From the NCBI GenBank assembly GCA_029379385.1, contig CM055609.1, positions 3,596,001-3,660,000 on the forward strand: a stretch of 64,000 nucleotides of DNA. Direction: 5' to 3'. Every line of letters begins with the position of its first letter. Positions within the stretch are counted from its first letter, which is position 1. Of this stretch, positions 1 through 14,000 are shown piece by piece. Source of the DNA: Quillaja saponaria. Lineage: Eukaryota; Streptophyta; Magnoliopsida; Fabales; Quillajaceae. The position numbers and the translations under genes were made by a program. The notes beneath the pieces were generated by a model. The model made no database searches, was not told where the DNA came from, and saw only the letters and a program-made list of their open reading frames with translations.

Positions 1-2604
1 TTTGAGGAATAACTTGGAAGAAAGATGCTCTCCAGTCTCTCGACTCCAAGAATTTGAGTAGTATCTCTAGTACTTGATTAACAGTTAGGACCTGCCTCAG
101 ATGAACAATGAGTTAAGATATATATAGATGAAATTTGAATATATTTGGTAGAAAAAGAACTGTTAGACTGTCACTATGAGCACACTCTTTCTGCCAACTG
201 AGCAATAAGGTTACTGTTAATAACTTTACATGCAACTTTAGAGATGAGAATTTGACCTCCACCAAGCTGGTGGGAACTTATGGCACTCAATGGGGAATCT
301 CATCATTTACAGTAGTATACTAGCTTCATATGATGACAGCAGTGCAATGCAGATGCATTCTTGGACACAAGCACATGACAGACGAGCTATTTTTACCAAA
401 TGTCCTTCCCTGCTACATGGGCTGGACAAAGAACTTGTCTTAAAAAAGGTTAGGCTGCCAATGGAATTTCTTTGAAGAGGACAGCATAACACACACTTCC
501 TAAGCTTGTATTTGGATAATAATAAGCAAAATGACCATTACTGTCAATTTGAGAGAAGAAAGAAGTAAGGATTAAGACCAATAATACCTGAGAACTCGAC
601 ATCTTCAGGTAATTCCCAATTGGGAGTTTAGCAGTCTGGATTCCCTGCTCTTCCGCCTTCTTCATAGTTATTCCTTTCCACCGGTTTCGATCCACTAACC
701 CACCAATAATATATATCTTCTTTAGATCAAGTTCATGCAGCACAGTCTCTGCATCCGCTGTGAGATATACCAAATTTTCCTTCTGATCTTGCAAGGCTAC
801 AATGTAAGACTGATTTTCCTTCTCCATCATCCACTTATCAAATCCTGGGAGCCTTTTTAGTTGGTTATCCATTTCTCCCTTGCATCCAGTCAACCAGAGA
901 TGAGCAGGGGAAGTACATCGTCCATTTACTGCATAACAGTACATAATCTGCAGGTTTCATTGATAACTAAGGGAAGATCCAAAAAATAGCAAGGAAACAA
1001 TGATTAAGATGTTCCCCAAGAAAAATAAAAGTAGAGTCAACAGAATGTATTGAACTAGAACTACAATTGATTTTTTGATAAATAACTAGAACCGCAATAG
1101 ATATCAATGCCAAGGACTTCTTTTACTTTTCTATCTTCATTGGTTGAGGGGAGTTCTCCTGCCACTATATCTAGATACAGCAGAGGGAGTCAATGAGAAT
1201 CAATTGGAAAAGATCCTAACTTAAATGAATTCTTACACTTCTTTTTGCTGAAAAGAAAAAGAAAGAAGATACATAAAGAAGCATATTCCACAACTATGTG
1301 ATAACATCAAACAGTAATCAATCCTGAAATAATTTATGTCACAATAACAAGCTGTTAGTTGAAGTTTATTATCCATTGACAAGCAAGAGAATTAGTACTG
1401 TGTAATAATCCACCAATCACAGACCTCGACCTTATTTCTGATACCAATGTTTCACCAACAATAAAGCAAAACATTGATTGTCTAAAACATAAAATTCAAT
1501 CTCATCCAACACTTGAACTCAGGAATCCTCGAATGTGTGCCTAAATGCAACTTCCGAAACCAGATGACCAACTTATCAATACATTCTAGAAGTTTCTAGT
1601 GAGTACATAAAGAAACTTCTCAATCGACTAACCAGACACACTACAACTAATGGTCACAACCTATGGGTTGCCTGAAGTCTGTATCTAACCTCACCTAGTC
1701 TCCTTTCTTTACAGTTTTCTGGTTTCTATAAATGCCATAATTATTGGCCCATTGACCCATACCCATGTCATGAAGAAATTGGAGGCAAGTTATGAAATGT
1801 TACTTGCCTCTACATCAACTTGAATAGCTCATCTACCTTATAAGGGCCAGTCACATTTCTTCTACTCCCTCGTGCTCTCTTTCTTCCCCTCCTTACAACC
1901 ATGTCATGTTCTTCTCTCAGGCAAGGTGAATCTCCATTCTGGAATAATCACCTCTCTTTCCTTACTGCTAATATGCATTTGCCCACCAGCAACTATACTT
2001 TTTAAGTATCAACAAACCGATTTTCACATTCAGCCTACCTTACTAGTAAAGTTTGTATTTTTAATTTCACAACAAAACAGTCACAGAGAAAATAGCCATT
2101 TCCATTTCCCACGTAGCTTAATTGTAACATTGTCAAAATTTAATCTTTCAGTGTTGGCAAGAACAAAAATACAAATGGGAATACCTGTTGAACGAGACTG
2201 TTGATCTCAGTAGGCGTCATAAGGTGAGAAAATTCAAGATCAATAACAATCTTCTGTCCACATTCTTTTGCTTTTGTTAGCCTCTCCATCTTCTTATCTT
2301 TCTCCTCTGACCTTTTCTCCATCCTCTCTTTCCTCAAATTCTTTCGCGACTCGATCAACTTCAATCTCTCCTCTTCTGTTAGACTTGCCAAGGTTTCCTC
2401 CCATTCCTTCCGTTTTCTCTCCGCCTCTTTCTTTTTCAGCTCTTTCATTTGTGCCTTCTTCTCAGCCTTCTTTGCTTCGAATCTCTGTTGTTTCAGTAGC
2501 TTCTTCTGGGCAGTCTTGGAGAGGGTTTCTTCAGGACGAGGCGGACTTGGTTCGGCATCGTTAACGTTCTCGGCGGCGTTTTGATCATTTCCTACGGCCT
2601 CCAT
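1..2604 (-). CDS. TRM10: tRNA (guanine-9-N1) methyltransferase, TRM10 family (3' partial)
   Basis: Predicted exons, read on the minus strand: 2604-2185, 947-588 and 91-1; all three introns/exons join in phase 0, and the gene continues off the left edge. The first 140 residues start at MEAVGNDQ. They carry a very Lys/Glu-rich, probably helical stretch (about residues 28-110) followed by KIVIDLEFSHLMTPTEINSL, the start of the SPOUT-type methyltransferase domain. Exon 2 contains MYCYAVNGR, the HLWLTG segment and KIYIIGGLVDRNRWKG, the SAM-binding knot region expected in Trm10. Exon 3 encodes LKFLESRDWRASFFQVIP, the usual C-terminal core. Trm10 methylates N1 of G9 in tRNAs in the nucleus and cytosol. 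The start lies about 2.4 kb from the divergent PDS5 start. About 290 residues are visible; only the extreme C-terminus is missing. Confidence 0.9.
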
Positions 2605-5004
2605 TGCATGCGGAGGCTCCGTCGTTACAGTGGGTGCTTGGAGTTGGACTGGTTATGTTAGGGCTTTGTTTGGGGAGGAATGCAATGTAACCGAACGACC
2701 GGGCCCGAACATATAAAAACGCAATGAAAACCTGTGTCGTTTACCATACTAAATTTGAAATCAAAAGCAAACAAACAAGTAATAATGGGTGAAATGGCAC
2801 TTTAAGTGTTCAACTGCTAAATTTTTCTAGGAATATACCATCGCTGAGTCTCGTAATGCTTTTTAAAATTGTGTTTTGAATTATAAAAATTATAACACCA
2901 AAATATTATTTAGTTAATATTTTTAGATGTGCTTCTTTTACTTTTTTTAATAATTATGATTACTTTTAGAAGCATCCTAGATAATGTTTTTAAAAATTAG
3001 TTGTAATTTTTTAAAATTAAAAATATAAAGTTAACTTATTAATTTTAAAAAATTACTAAATTTATCTTTAATTAATTTATAAATTATTAAATTCTATTCC
3101 TAAATATACTTTAATTAATTATATCTATTTTTGTCATTTATATCTGTTTATGATTTGTTTTACGTTTTTACTATCCATGACAATTTTTATAAAAAATTTA
3201 ACAAACAAGATTGCTGTGATTTTTTTATAACTAATTTTTCACAACATGAAAGTTACAGTAATTTTTAAAAGTAATTGCATTACCAAACTAAGCCTAAACG
3301 TTCATAATTAATTTATATTTTAATCGACAATAATGTTTATAAAAATGAAAAGAAAGTGTCACAAGTCCTTCAACACAAAGAAAAAAATAATACCACCTGA
3401 AAAAGATTCTATAAATTAAGGTTTATATCAATATATAGAAAATAAAGAATGTTATTGACCTTGACGTATTTAAGGGATGGCCTAGTTGTCAAAAAAATTT
3501 GCTATCTATTACTCTACTTCCTGGTACGAATATTTTTTTTTTTTTTTTTGAGATATCATAGAGGTAAATGTAATAAATTATCTAATTTCAACATAAATGT
3601 ATTTTTTTCTTTAACTGAATTGAATAAAGGAATTACTTATGTTAAAGCTTATTATACAGTATGTAACCACCACAAAAAAAAAAAACAAAAAAAAAATAAA
3701 TTCAAAATTCAATCCATTTAGAAGAGTACCCCGAATGTCAAACATACTAACACAAGTTGGCAAATAAATGAAAGGTGAATAACACGTGAATTGTGATAAA
3801 CTATGGCGATTTACTATAACATTATATTAATTCTATTTACAACAAAATGTGTACAAAAAAATAGTAATAGTTAATATAACAGTCAATGCATTTTGTTATA
3901 TTTATGAGAAATAGTTAATATAAGAGTCAATAAGTTTTTTTAATATTTATATTCTCAATATCATAATACTTTCACTTAAAAAAACAAGTTATTGATTTAT
4001 AATTTAATGTATATTAACATACATGCCTGCAAATAAAGTAACATTTTATGAGAAAATTATAAGGCTAACAGAAAAATCAATATAATATAAGGCTATTTGT
4101 AATAAAAAATATACTAAAAAACAAAAATAGCTATACCTATTGATGATTCAATGTGATTTGTTCTATCACACACATATTGCTAAAAATAATTATGTGCTAA
4201 GAAACAAATTGGACAAAGTTATAACTATTTATAATTAAATATATACAAACAAATAATAATAGTTGATAGCTACTAATTTATTATATTTTTCAAATAAATC
4301 TCTAGAATGATAACTGATCAATTAACTATAAATTAATGTATTCACACATCAATTGTTAATGCTACTATTATTGTAAGTAGTTATTATACTCGTTTGAAAT
4401 ATATTTTAGAATATTGGCCATAATTATAGGTTAATATATTGTACTTTTTATCTTCTTTAAAAGAAAAAAAAAATGGTGTTTTGTAATAACTAAAATATTG
4501 AAAAATCAAACAGCACCATTCATTTAGTGTAATGAAAATGAGTTGCAAACAAAATCACCATAAATCTTAATATTTTATACCAAATATTATAATCTAAGCC
4601 ACTAAAAAAAATTATGGTTTAGGGAAAATAAATTAAAGAGTTGAAGAAATGTAATTCCACTTTTGAACATAATTAAAATATCTTGTTCTGCAAAGGAAAA
4701 AATTAATTGGGCAGTTTGTTCACTGACTACAGCTGCAACTGAAGTCAATAAATTTGTGAAAGACATAAATATTAAAGATGCAGGGGGCATCAAAGCAAAA
4801 TACTAATTTTTAGAAATTAATTAAATTATATTGACTTCACATTAAATTTAGAGCGCATCTAGCTCTGTTGTTCGAAGGTTGCAAGCCTCTGCAAACACAA
4901 AGAAAACGAAAAAAACCCTCTTCGTTTCTCTGCTCTGCTCAACACGACTAGCCCTTTTGAAGTTCATGTAACCTTGAAACAACACCGTGCTCTCAACGAA
5001 GAAT
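2605..5004. other. Divergent intergenic region TRM10-PDS5
   Basis: This 2.4-kb AT-rich spacer separates the divergent TRM10 and PDS5 genes and must contain both promoters. I see no coding potential beyond short chance frames. It holds T/A homopolymers around 3530-3550 and 3670-3700. A possible small non-autonomous transposon lies at 2854-3282, with TAATGC at one end and GCATTA at the other, each followed inwards by T-rich then TTTTAAAA-like sequence; this is weak evidence. The last 150 bases before the PDS5 start are richer in CT and contain a telo-box-like AAACCCT. Confidence 0.6.
4913..4919 (+). promoter_or_regulatory. Telo-box-like AAACCCT upstream of PDS5
   Basis: AAACCCT occurs about 86 bases upstream of the PDS5 ATG, in a CT-rich leader. 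Telo boxes are known from promoters and leaders of plant genes expressed in dividing cells, which would suit a cohesin cofactor. A 7-base match alone is weak evidence. Confidence 0.3.
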
Positions 5005-8000
5005 ATGGCTCAAACGCTTCAGCAGCAGCTGAAGGAGGTGGGATCGAAATTGGAGACTCCTCCTTCCACTAAAGACGCTCTCATAAAGCTCTTAAAGGTA
5101 TGCATTCGTTTCAATTTCTCAGGAAATTCAATTTTTTTGAGCTTCTTTGGAGACCGGGCTTGAAGTTTAATGTTTGTTTTTCGTGAAAATTTACACGTTG
5201 TTGGGTTGGTTATATCTTATACTTTATGTTTGGCTGCTGAGAATATTTAGTGAACAAAACTAAGAAAAAGTGAGAATATCCTGTATGATATTGATTTGGA
5301 TTTCAGAATTCAGCTCAAGTATTTCAGGTAGTTTTTATTTTGGGTTAGTTATGCAAATTTTATCTCTTTTAGAGGGGACGGTTAATTTAAGATGTAATTT
5401 TCTATTTATAAATTTTAGGTGCAATTGAATAGAACACTTTTGGAGAATTAGTATGTTTCAGGTTCAAAGCTTATTATTATGAAGCAAGATTGTAAAGTAT
5501 TTGGTCAAATTTGGATCAATTTGTTAGCTGCTTTAAACGGCTTGGTTCCTGGATATTTTATTCAACAATTTTTTGGGAAGTTTGTTTGGTTGAGTTAGAG
5601 GTTGTTCCCCTTGTTTTATAGTCTACAAGCGATAAAAAGGAAATTGGAGAACATAATAGAAAATAAAGTAAAAAGAAAAAGTGACAATGTAATGAACATT
5701 GTGATGCTAGTTTGGTCTTTAGAATTAAGCTTAACTATATGTAGTTTTTACTGGGGTCAGTTGAGTGAATTTTATCTCTTCCTCCAGGGAGGTGGGCTTA
5801 GAATGGAAATTCAATATATAACGTTCTATTTATTAAACGTTGATGCAATTGGATATAATTCGGAGAATTAGTATTTTTGGGGTTCAGAGCTTATTATTTT
5901 GAGCTAGGTTGTGAAGATTTTGTCAAATCAGGATTAATTTTTTAGCTGCTTTGAAGGGCTTGATTCCTGAATAGTTGTATTCAATGATCTTTTAGGAGGT
6001 CTGTTCATTGTTCTAGTTAGTCTGGATAGTTCACATTATTCTATTATTTACTAAGCTATACGAAGGATTATTGGAGAACATAAAGCAAAAGTAACAATGT
6101 AATGAACTTTATGAATCTCCTTTTCCTATTTTTATAAGCCCGAGAAAGGAGGAGTGGAAACAGAGTGTGGTCTGCAGAAAAGAAAATCTCATAGCCACAG
6201 CTTTCTTTCCTCTTGCTTGTTTTTACTTTTGTATAGAAAAGAATTTATGTTAAGATAGAAAAGAAATATGAGTACGAGAAGGAGGATGAGTAATTCTCCT
6301 AATTGGGAAAGAAAATATAAGAAAGAACAACATTGAAACAATACTTGTAAATAACAAACTGAGAAGTTCTCTCCAACCCTTCAAAAATTAAAATATCCGA
6401 AGCAAATTTTTTCCTATACACGCTACAGCATAAATAATCGTTCCTTGAAAATCCTGAACTTGTGCACCAAGAGAAGACACAGATGACCATATGCATGGAA
6501 TAGCTCCAAAGAACCTTACCTCTGCCTTCCTTGAAATCCATGAATGTAGTCAGTGGCATTTCCTTCAAACTCCGGATAAATCCAAACATCATCAAACTTA
6601 CCGAATGGTGCCTAATACTCCAAGCCACAAGGAAATGTAAATGACAGAACAACTACCCAAACACATACCGTTTACTTTACAAATGTTATTTTTATGATAA
6701 ATGGATATACAACTTCCCTCAAAGAAGACTAGCTAGCTATAATACATGGCAGTCAGTTAACTTGAAGGAAAAACACTCAAGACTTTGAGATTATTGTAAT
6801 TGTTGTTATCGTCATCATTGTCTTCATTACTTTTGGTTGCACTGGTTAACCGATTGAGATTACAAGTCATGGCATTGATGATAGCATATCTATTTAATCA
6901 GGGGTGCATTTCCAAATGAGGTTGAGGATGGATAAGAGGGTTTACTTGAGTTTTAGTTATTTTGATTATTATGCCCTTACTCAGCCTATTTGAATTGCAC
7001 TAACTACGACAAGTTTGTTGTAGTGAATGCATTGCACAGTTTGTATTTGGGCCTAATGTTATCCATTTTCTACACCTTATGTGCCAATGTATGTGTCGGT
7101 AAGGCTGAGTAGTCGGTTGGGTTGGTTGGTTTTGAGCCTTTTGTCAGCGGACCTGACTATGTCAGTTCTTTGAAACTTCCGACCGAATGAACAATCGACA
7201 TAGTTATTTTTTAACAGATATCATCAGCCTCTAATTTAATCAATTGCTGTCGGTTATCAATTTTTTATTTTCCACACACAAATCCTTAAATTCAATTGCC
7301 AAATTTGAAGGAAGAAGAAAGAAGAGAGCCAGGTCTCAGTAATTAAAAAAATACAATATATACAAAGTAATTTTTTTTTCGAAAAAAGAAACTGAAATTG
7401 GTCAAATTTCTTCCAATCGAAACTGATGAATGTCATATGACAAACCCTGGGGTAGATTTGTCTAAGCCTTACCGTCAGTGCCCTTCCAATCTCCAATTAA
7501 TTTGTTGCTAGATAGCATCCTTTACATAGCCAAATTAGAAAACAATTGATATGTGGGTTGATGTTTATGAATTAGAGAAGAAAATCAGTGAGCATTGTCT
7601 ACATGTGCCTTGAAAAGTTAAGGAATAAGTTCATGCCTTCGTCCACTTTTTCTTTGCGGAAAGCCCATGGATGCTCTTTCCTCACATGTTAAGATCTTGT
7701 GAGCAAGAGAGTAAAGGAAGGGGCCGCTTGATTCCATTACCAGAGAGAAAGAAAGCGGCCGCAAGGGAATTTGTAGTCTGCAGAATTGTTTAAGGATAAT
7801 TGTAGGATATGTTGTTATGGTTTTGTTGAGTTTCACTTGTAATTGTGCTGTACCTTGGTAGGATGGTTTATTTTTAGTTGGGCCAGAGAGCTTGGGCTTC
7901 TTATCCGAGGAATAAAAATAGGTTTTTAAAAATAAACATAATATTTCGGCTGGGTCGTTTAATTGGCCCTTGTTTTTTTGGAGGCCCAAAAAATGGACTC

Positions 8001-11000
8001 GGCCTATTAAAAGTGCAAACAATTAGCCCGAATTCAAAACTTTAATTTTTGGGTTAGGTTGGTTACGGGTTGTTTTGGTCTGGTTTAGGCCGGCTCTTCA
8101 GTTTTTCTGGCTTTATGCTCATCCCTATGCGTCAGTTTTACAATGTAGTGAATAAAAATGACTTGTCTGAGTATCTATTATGTGTTATCCACCCATAGTT
8201 CCTGCTGCTATCATGGTTATCTTTGAAATATCCAATAATCCCCTTAAGGGTGCATACATGTAGCTAAGGGGCTCCAAATGTGCAACACTTATGCTGGATT
8301 GTCAGCCTCGCGCCCTCGCCTTAAAAAAATTGTGGCTCAATTATGCTCTTACTAAGTACTAACATCTTGAGGATATATATATATATATATATATATATCC
8401 CTGTTGATTAAGCAGTCAGTTGTTTGAACAGGAATGATATTACAGGGCTGTGGATATAGGGCATTTTTAGGGTTTCCTTAAATCGATCAGATAATGTTAA
8501 TTGGTTTCCCAGATGGATACTAATTTCTTGAAATGATTTGACTGTGAAAAATTGTTGGGGTTTTAATTGTAGTCTTTGCAGATAACTATACAATGTTTTT
8601 CCATTCAAAATTACACACAAGTGATTGAAAAAAACTGACTTCATTTGTGAACCTGGCTGGTTTGCGATTGTCCTCTTGCAAAATAATTTCCAGGAAACAC
8701 GAGAGCTAAAATAAAAGAGTACATTATGAGTTTATGGTTTGCTATTGATGCCAGGATGTACATTGCCAGCTGTGGAAAAATCTTGAATATGTGTTGTTGT
8801 TTTCAGTTAACTATGAAATATATTCAATTGGTGCTACTCTCCTGATCCATGTTTGATGCAGAATTATGAAATCTTTTTAAGTTGAATGATATTTTTGGCA
8901 CTTGTGAACTTTTCTCAGATAGTTTGTTTAACAACCTGCAGCAAGCTGTTTCATGCCTTTCTGAGTTGGATCAATCTCCATCAACTTCAATATTGGAGTC
9001 AATGAAGCCTTTTCTTAATGCAATTGTCAAGCCAGAATTGCTGACGCATCAAGATAGAGATGTCAAGCTTTTAGTTGCGACGTGCGTGTGTGAGATTACT
9101 CGGATTACTGCACCTGAAGCTCCTTACAGTGACGATGTTTTAAAGGTGCATTTTGTTTATGACAGTTATCCGTTTAATGAAGTTTGGATAAATTCAACCT
9201 ACAGCTATCTCAACTGCTTGTGATCATGTTACCTTTTAATATGTTAGCCATATATTTTGGTATTGTCCACTTCCTAATCTTTGTTAAATACCCTTGCAGG
9301 ATATCTTTCAGTTAATTGTGGGCACTTTTGGTGGTTTAAGTGATACCAATGGTCCATCATTTGGTCGAAGAGTTGTCATATTGGAAACTCTTGCGAAATA
9401 TAGATCTTGTGTTGTAATGTTGGATCTTGAGTGTGATGATCTGGTTAATGAGATGTTCGGTACATTTTTATCAGTGGCCAGGTTTGCATATTCCAAAATT
9501 TTTTTACTTCTATGATTATGTGTTTCTGATATTAGTAATAAATATTTGTTTCTTTGAAGTTTACTCCTCTAGACTCCCTAAGATGTCAAGCCTGATGTTT
9601 TGATGGTGTATATTTTTTTTTACTGCTTATATTCTTTTAATTCATAAAAAATACTAAGTGAATGAAGGTCACCAGAAAAGCTATGCATCCATGTATACAA
9701 TAAAAATTGGAAAGGAGATTTTTTTTTTTTTTTTTGGACAGAAGAAAAAAGAAGGAAGGAGATGTTTTAGTTAGGAAAGTCATTTCATGATAGATTACTC
9801 TGTTTCATGCTCCTCTCTCTCTCTCTCTTCCCCTCTCCCCCTCTTGCTCCCTCACCCCAACTTTCCCTCGTTCCACCTCCTTGCTTTTCTTATCTATTAG
9901 AATTCGCACATTCTATACATAATGTGGAAACGCAGAATAAGAAATTATGCATTTTATTTACTGATGTTTTGACTCCATCATTGATTGGTCAAAACACAAG
10001 TTTATTTCCTCTTAATATTTGCTACATGTTTCAATCAGCCATTTTTCCTCTTAAAGAGTGACTTGAGCTAGAAGTTTAAGCTAATACATGAGGCCCCCCG
10101 GATGGTTTTTTTTTTTTTTTTTTTTTTTCATACTATTATTGCTAAACTATTGAACTGCAATGATGACATCAGTGGGCTGTTCTGGGTTGAAGAATTCTGG
10201 GCAGATTTGAGCTAGCTATCAGGAAATAATTTTTTCTTGATTATAGAAGTTTCCTGCAGATTTAATGAGTATAATTTGAATTATTTGTCTATTATGCAGA
10301 GATTATCATCCAGAAAGTGTTCTGTCATCGATGCAAAAAATAATGGTTGTTCTTTTAGAAGAGAGCGAGGATGTCCAAGAGGATCTCTTATCTACTATAT
10401 TTTCTGCATTAGGTCGTAATAAAAACGTAAGTGGTCTTATGTTTGCTTTTTATTAAGAGTCATTGTATTTTAATGCTTCAATTTTTATGTCAGAAACATT
10501 ACTGTGCGGACTTTAAATTCCAGGATATTGCTATGGCTGCCAGGAGGCTTGCTATGAATGTTATACAGCAGTGTGCAGCAAAACTTGAAATCAGCATTAA
10601 ACAGTTTCTATTATCATCAATGTCAGGAGATAGCAAGTCTTTGAACAACCAAATCCAATACCATGAAGTTATCTATGATTTGTATTGCTGTGCTCCTCAG
10701 ATCCTGTCTGGAGTTGCCCCATATTTGACAGGAGAGCTATTGGTAATTAATGATTAGTAGCTTGTCTAGCTTATCTCTCCGCTGTATGTGGTATCCAATG
10801 ATAATAAATTTTCTGACATTTGTTTTTACCTGAATGGCTCAATTATTGTTTCAGCTGAAGAATGGGATGTTGTCACAAATAGTTGCTATTTCTATTTGTA
10901 ATGCTCTTGTCAGTTGGAATATGTGACCAGTTAGGTTGCTATTTCTGAATTTCTAATCACTTCTGCATGTATATTCCTTTTGGATTAGTTGATCTTTTAT

Positions 11001-14000
11001 AAGCCTGGTTGCTACATTATGAGTTGGACACTTGTGAGTTGTGAGAAGCTTGAGGTTTATTATCAAAATTCTATTTTGTTTATCATAGGAATTTGATAAA
11101 TGGCTTGTTTGCTATATTTTTGAAAATGTGCAGACTGATCAGCTAGAAACCCGTTTGAAAGCAGTGAATTTGGTTGGAGACATATTTTCTCTGCCTGGCT
11201 CTGCTATTATTGAAGCATTTCAGCCAATCTTTGCAGAGTTTTTGAAGAGATTGACTGATAGAGATGTTGGAGTCCGCATGTCTGTCCTTGAACATGTTAA
11301 GAGCTGTCTGCTGTCAAATCCTTTTAGACCTGAAGCTCCTCAAATAATTTGTAAGTGCATATTGTTAAATATATATGCTGAGAAATTTATATTCCTTGAC
11401 TCGTAACTGCTAAGAAAGAACTGGGTCAATACATTTTAGCTGCTCTTTGTGATCGGTTGCTGGATTATGATGAAAATGTTCGTAAACAAGTTGTGGCTGT
11501 TATCTGTGATGTTGCATGCCGTGAACTAAATGCCATCTCTCTTGAAACTGTAAAACTTGTTGCAGAACGTCTTCGAGATAAATCTGTATGTACACTTCCC
11601 TATTTATATCTGTTTCTACCTTTTCTCTTGGATTGGCTGGTGATGTCATGCTTAGTAACTCCAATACCTTGTTATATTTTGAATGTTTCAGCTACTTGTT
11701 AAGAAGTATGCCATGGAGAGATTGGGTGAGATATACAGAGTTTATTGTGAGAAGAGCTCTGACAGCTCAATCAATCCCAATGAGTATGAGTGGCTTCCTG
11801 GGAAGATTTTGAGATGCCTTTATGACAGAGATTTCAGGTGAACCACTTAAGTATTTTATACTGCCTTTGATGGAATTATGTTGTTATCATTAAGCACTAT
11901 TTCTGCATTGGATCTTGCCTTCACATAGTATAAAAAAAGCAAACAAGAGAAAGCCTATATGTATTTTGGCATGTCAATAATTATGAATAAAGTTAGGAGG
12001 GGCACTGTTTTCCATATTCCAAATATGAAGGCTGTATTACTTATTTATTAAGAAATTAACTATTTGTGTTAAAATATAAATCCTCATTTGATTCAGCTAT
12101 ATCTACATATTTACTTTGTATTTAATTTCTTGGATAAAAGGACCCGGTAGTCTATGGAGATGTGGAAGTATTTGTGCTTTAACATTTTTCTAATGACACG
12201 CTCTCACCAAATTGCTCTCTCTTTTCTTCCTGAAACTGGTCTATAGGAATGTTATATTATTGGTTTTAAATTTCAGGATTATATCTTATGCTATTACGTT
12301 AGAATGGAGAAAATGATTCTTATAGCCTACCCTAACAAGTTTGGGATTAAAGACTTAGTTGAGTTGAGTTGAGTTAAAGAAAATGGGGTACGGTGTCCAA
12401 TTTTCTCGTATGGCTTTAAGAGAATTGGCATATTTGTATTGAGTATCAGGATCTTAAGAAGTAATGATGTTTAATGTATGGTCTGTATGGTCCCCGTGTT
12501 AGATTGGGATCTGGATTATTCATAACTATCTTCACTAAAAGAAAAAATTCTTTCTGAAAGGTAGATCTGAAGTTGATGAGGGGTTTGTGTTTGTGAAATG
12601 GTTTTTTCATAACCTCAGGGCCAGCTTTATAGAGGGCCACATCTCCACGTAGTAACCCTTTACTCTTTTGGCCTGATCTGTTTGGCTTTTTATCCTTATT
12701 TCTAGTTTCCAATTGTAGTTTTTGGTCTAAAAATGAGCTAGAACTTTGGTTGTAATTGTCATTGCAATGAACTGTTTCCATGAGTTCTGTTTCTTTTATT
12801 TTTTATTTTTTGGGGCCCGGGGGGAGGGGGGGTGTTGTGTGGAGTATGTTTGGTAAGTGGTAGTAACTAATGTTTATTCCCTTGAACCATGCAGATTAGA
12901 TATAATCGAATCTCTCCTAAGTGAGTCCCTGTTCCCAGCTCAGTTCTCAGTTGAAGATAAAGTTAAGCATTGGGTTGGTATCTTCTCTAGATTTGATAAA
13001 GTGGAGGTAAAGGCTCTTGAGAAGATACTGGAGCAGAAACAAAGGTATGCTTTGGATGCATGATTTTGACAACAGTAATTAAATTTGCAATTCTATAAAG
13101 CTCAATATTGTCTGGATATTGATAATTTATTGATTGTTCACAGCTTTCCTGATATTTCTTCTTTGGTTGCAGATTACAGCAAGAGATGCAGAGGTATCTG
13201 TCTCTCAGGCACATGAATCAGGTTTGAAAATTATGGATACTAGAAAACTTGAGCTGTTAAAGGAAACATGAGTAGAAAAAGAGATTGATTCTCTTTTAAA
13301 TGCAGGAAAAAGACGTTCCTGAGGTCCAAAAAAAAATTCAGTTCTGCTTTCGAGTAATGTCTCGATCATTTGCTGATCCTATAAAAGCTGAAGAAAATTT
13401 TCAGATTCTCGATCAATTAAAAGATGCTAATATCTGGAAGATTTTGACAAATCTTGTTGATCCGAACACTGGCTGCAATCAAACGCATACACTCCGGGTA
13501 GATAATCATTACTGATGCTTATTAATTTGGAAAATTTTCTTTTGGGACTGACTTTAAGATGGCATTGGATAAAAGACCCTTTTTGTTTTGTGTGTTTTTT
13601 CCCCAAGTCTAACCACTTGAGTGGAAGATATAAGAATCTCGTCAGTGTAAATGAGATGATTTCTTTATCATTATCCCTTTTCATAACTATCACAATTATC
13701 ACACCACCACCCGGTTACTAATCATAGACTGAAGTGGGTTCTCAGAGGCATTACCTAAACTATGAAATTATTTTCCTGGCCGCCGTTGCAAAGCATCATT
13801 AATAATTTGTAATCGCCACTGCCATCAGAATCTATTACCATGCACGTGATAAATCTGAAAATGGACCAAATTGTTAAGACATGTATAACATTATATTTCT
13901 CCTGTTATTTTTACTATCAAATGGTGATTCCTGGCATCAATTTCATGACCTTTCCAAACCCTAGCCATCATATTTACTTTTATTCATCATAGTCGTATGG

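Larger units (their letters stand above)
5098..8941 (+). other. PDS5 intron 1 (3.8 kb)
   Basis: This is the largest intron of PDS5, from GTATGC after codon 31 to an acceptor in ...cctgcag. It contains an old 0.42-kb tandem duplication (about 5325-6110), a hAT-like non-autonomous element (7100-8127) and a TA dinucleotide tract (8373-8398). The open frames in it on both strands are short and show no recognisable protein. Confidence 0.75.

Noticed and set aside
2268..2564. Plus-strand frame of 98 codons opposite TRM10 exon 1
   Set aside because: Ser/Leu/Pro-rich shadow of the Lys/Glu-rich TRM10 N-terminus on the other strand.
2854..3282. Possible small transposon with TAATGC/GCATTA ends
   Set aside because: The inverted match is short and AT-rich, and I found no clear target duplication; mentioned only in the spacer entry.
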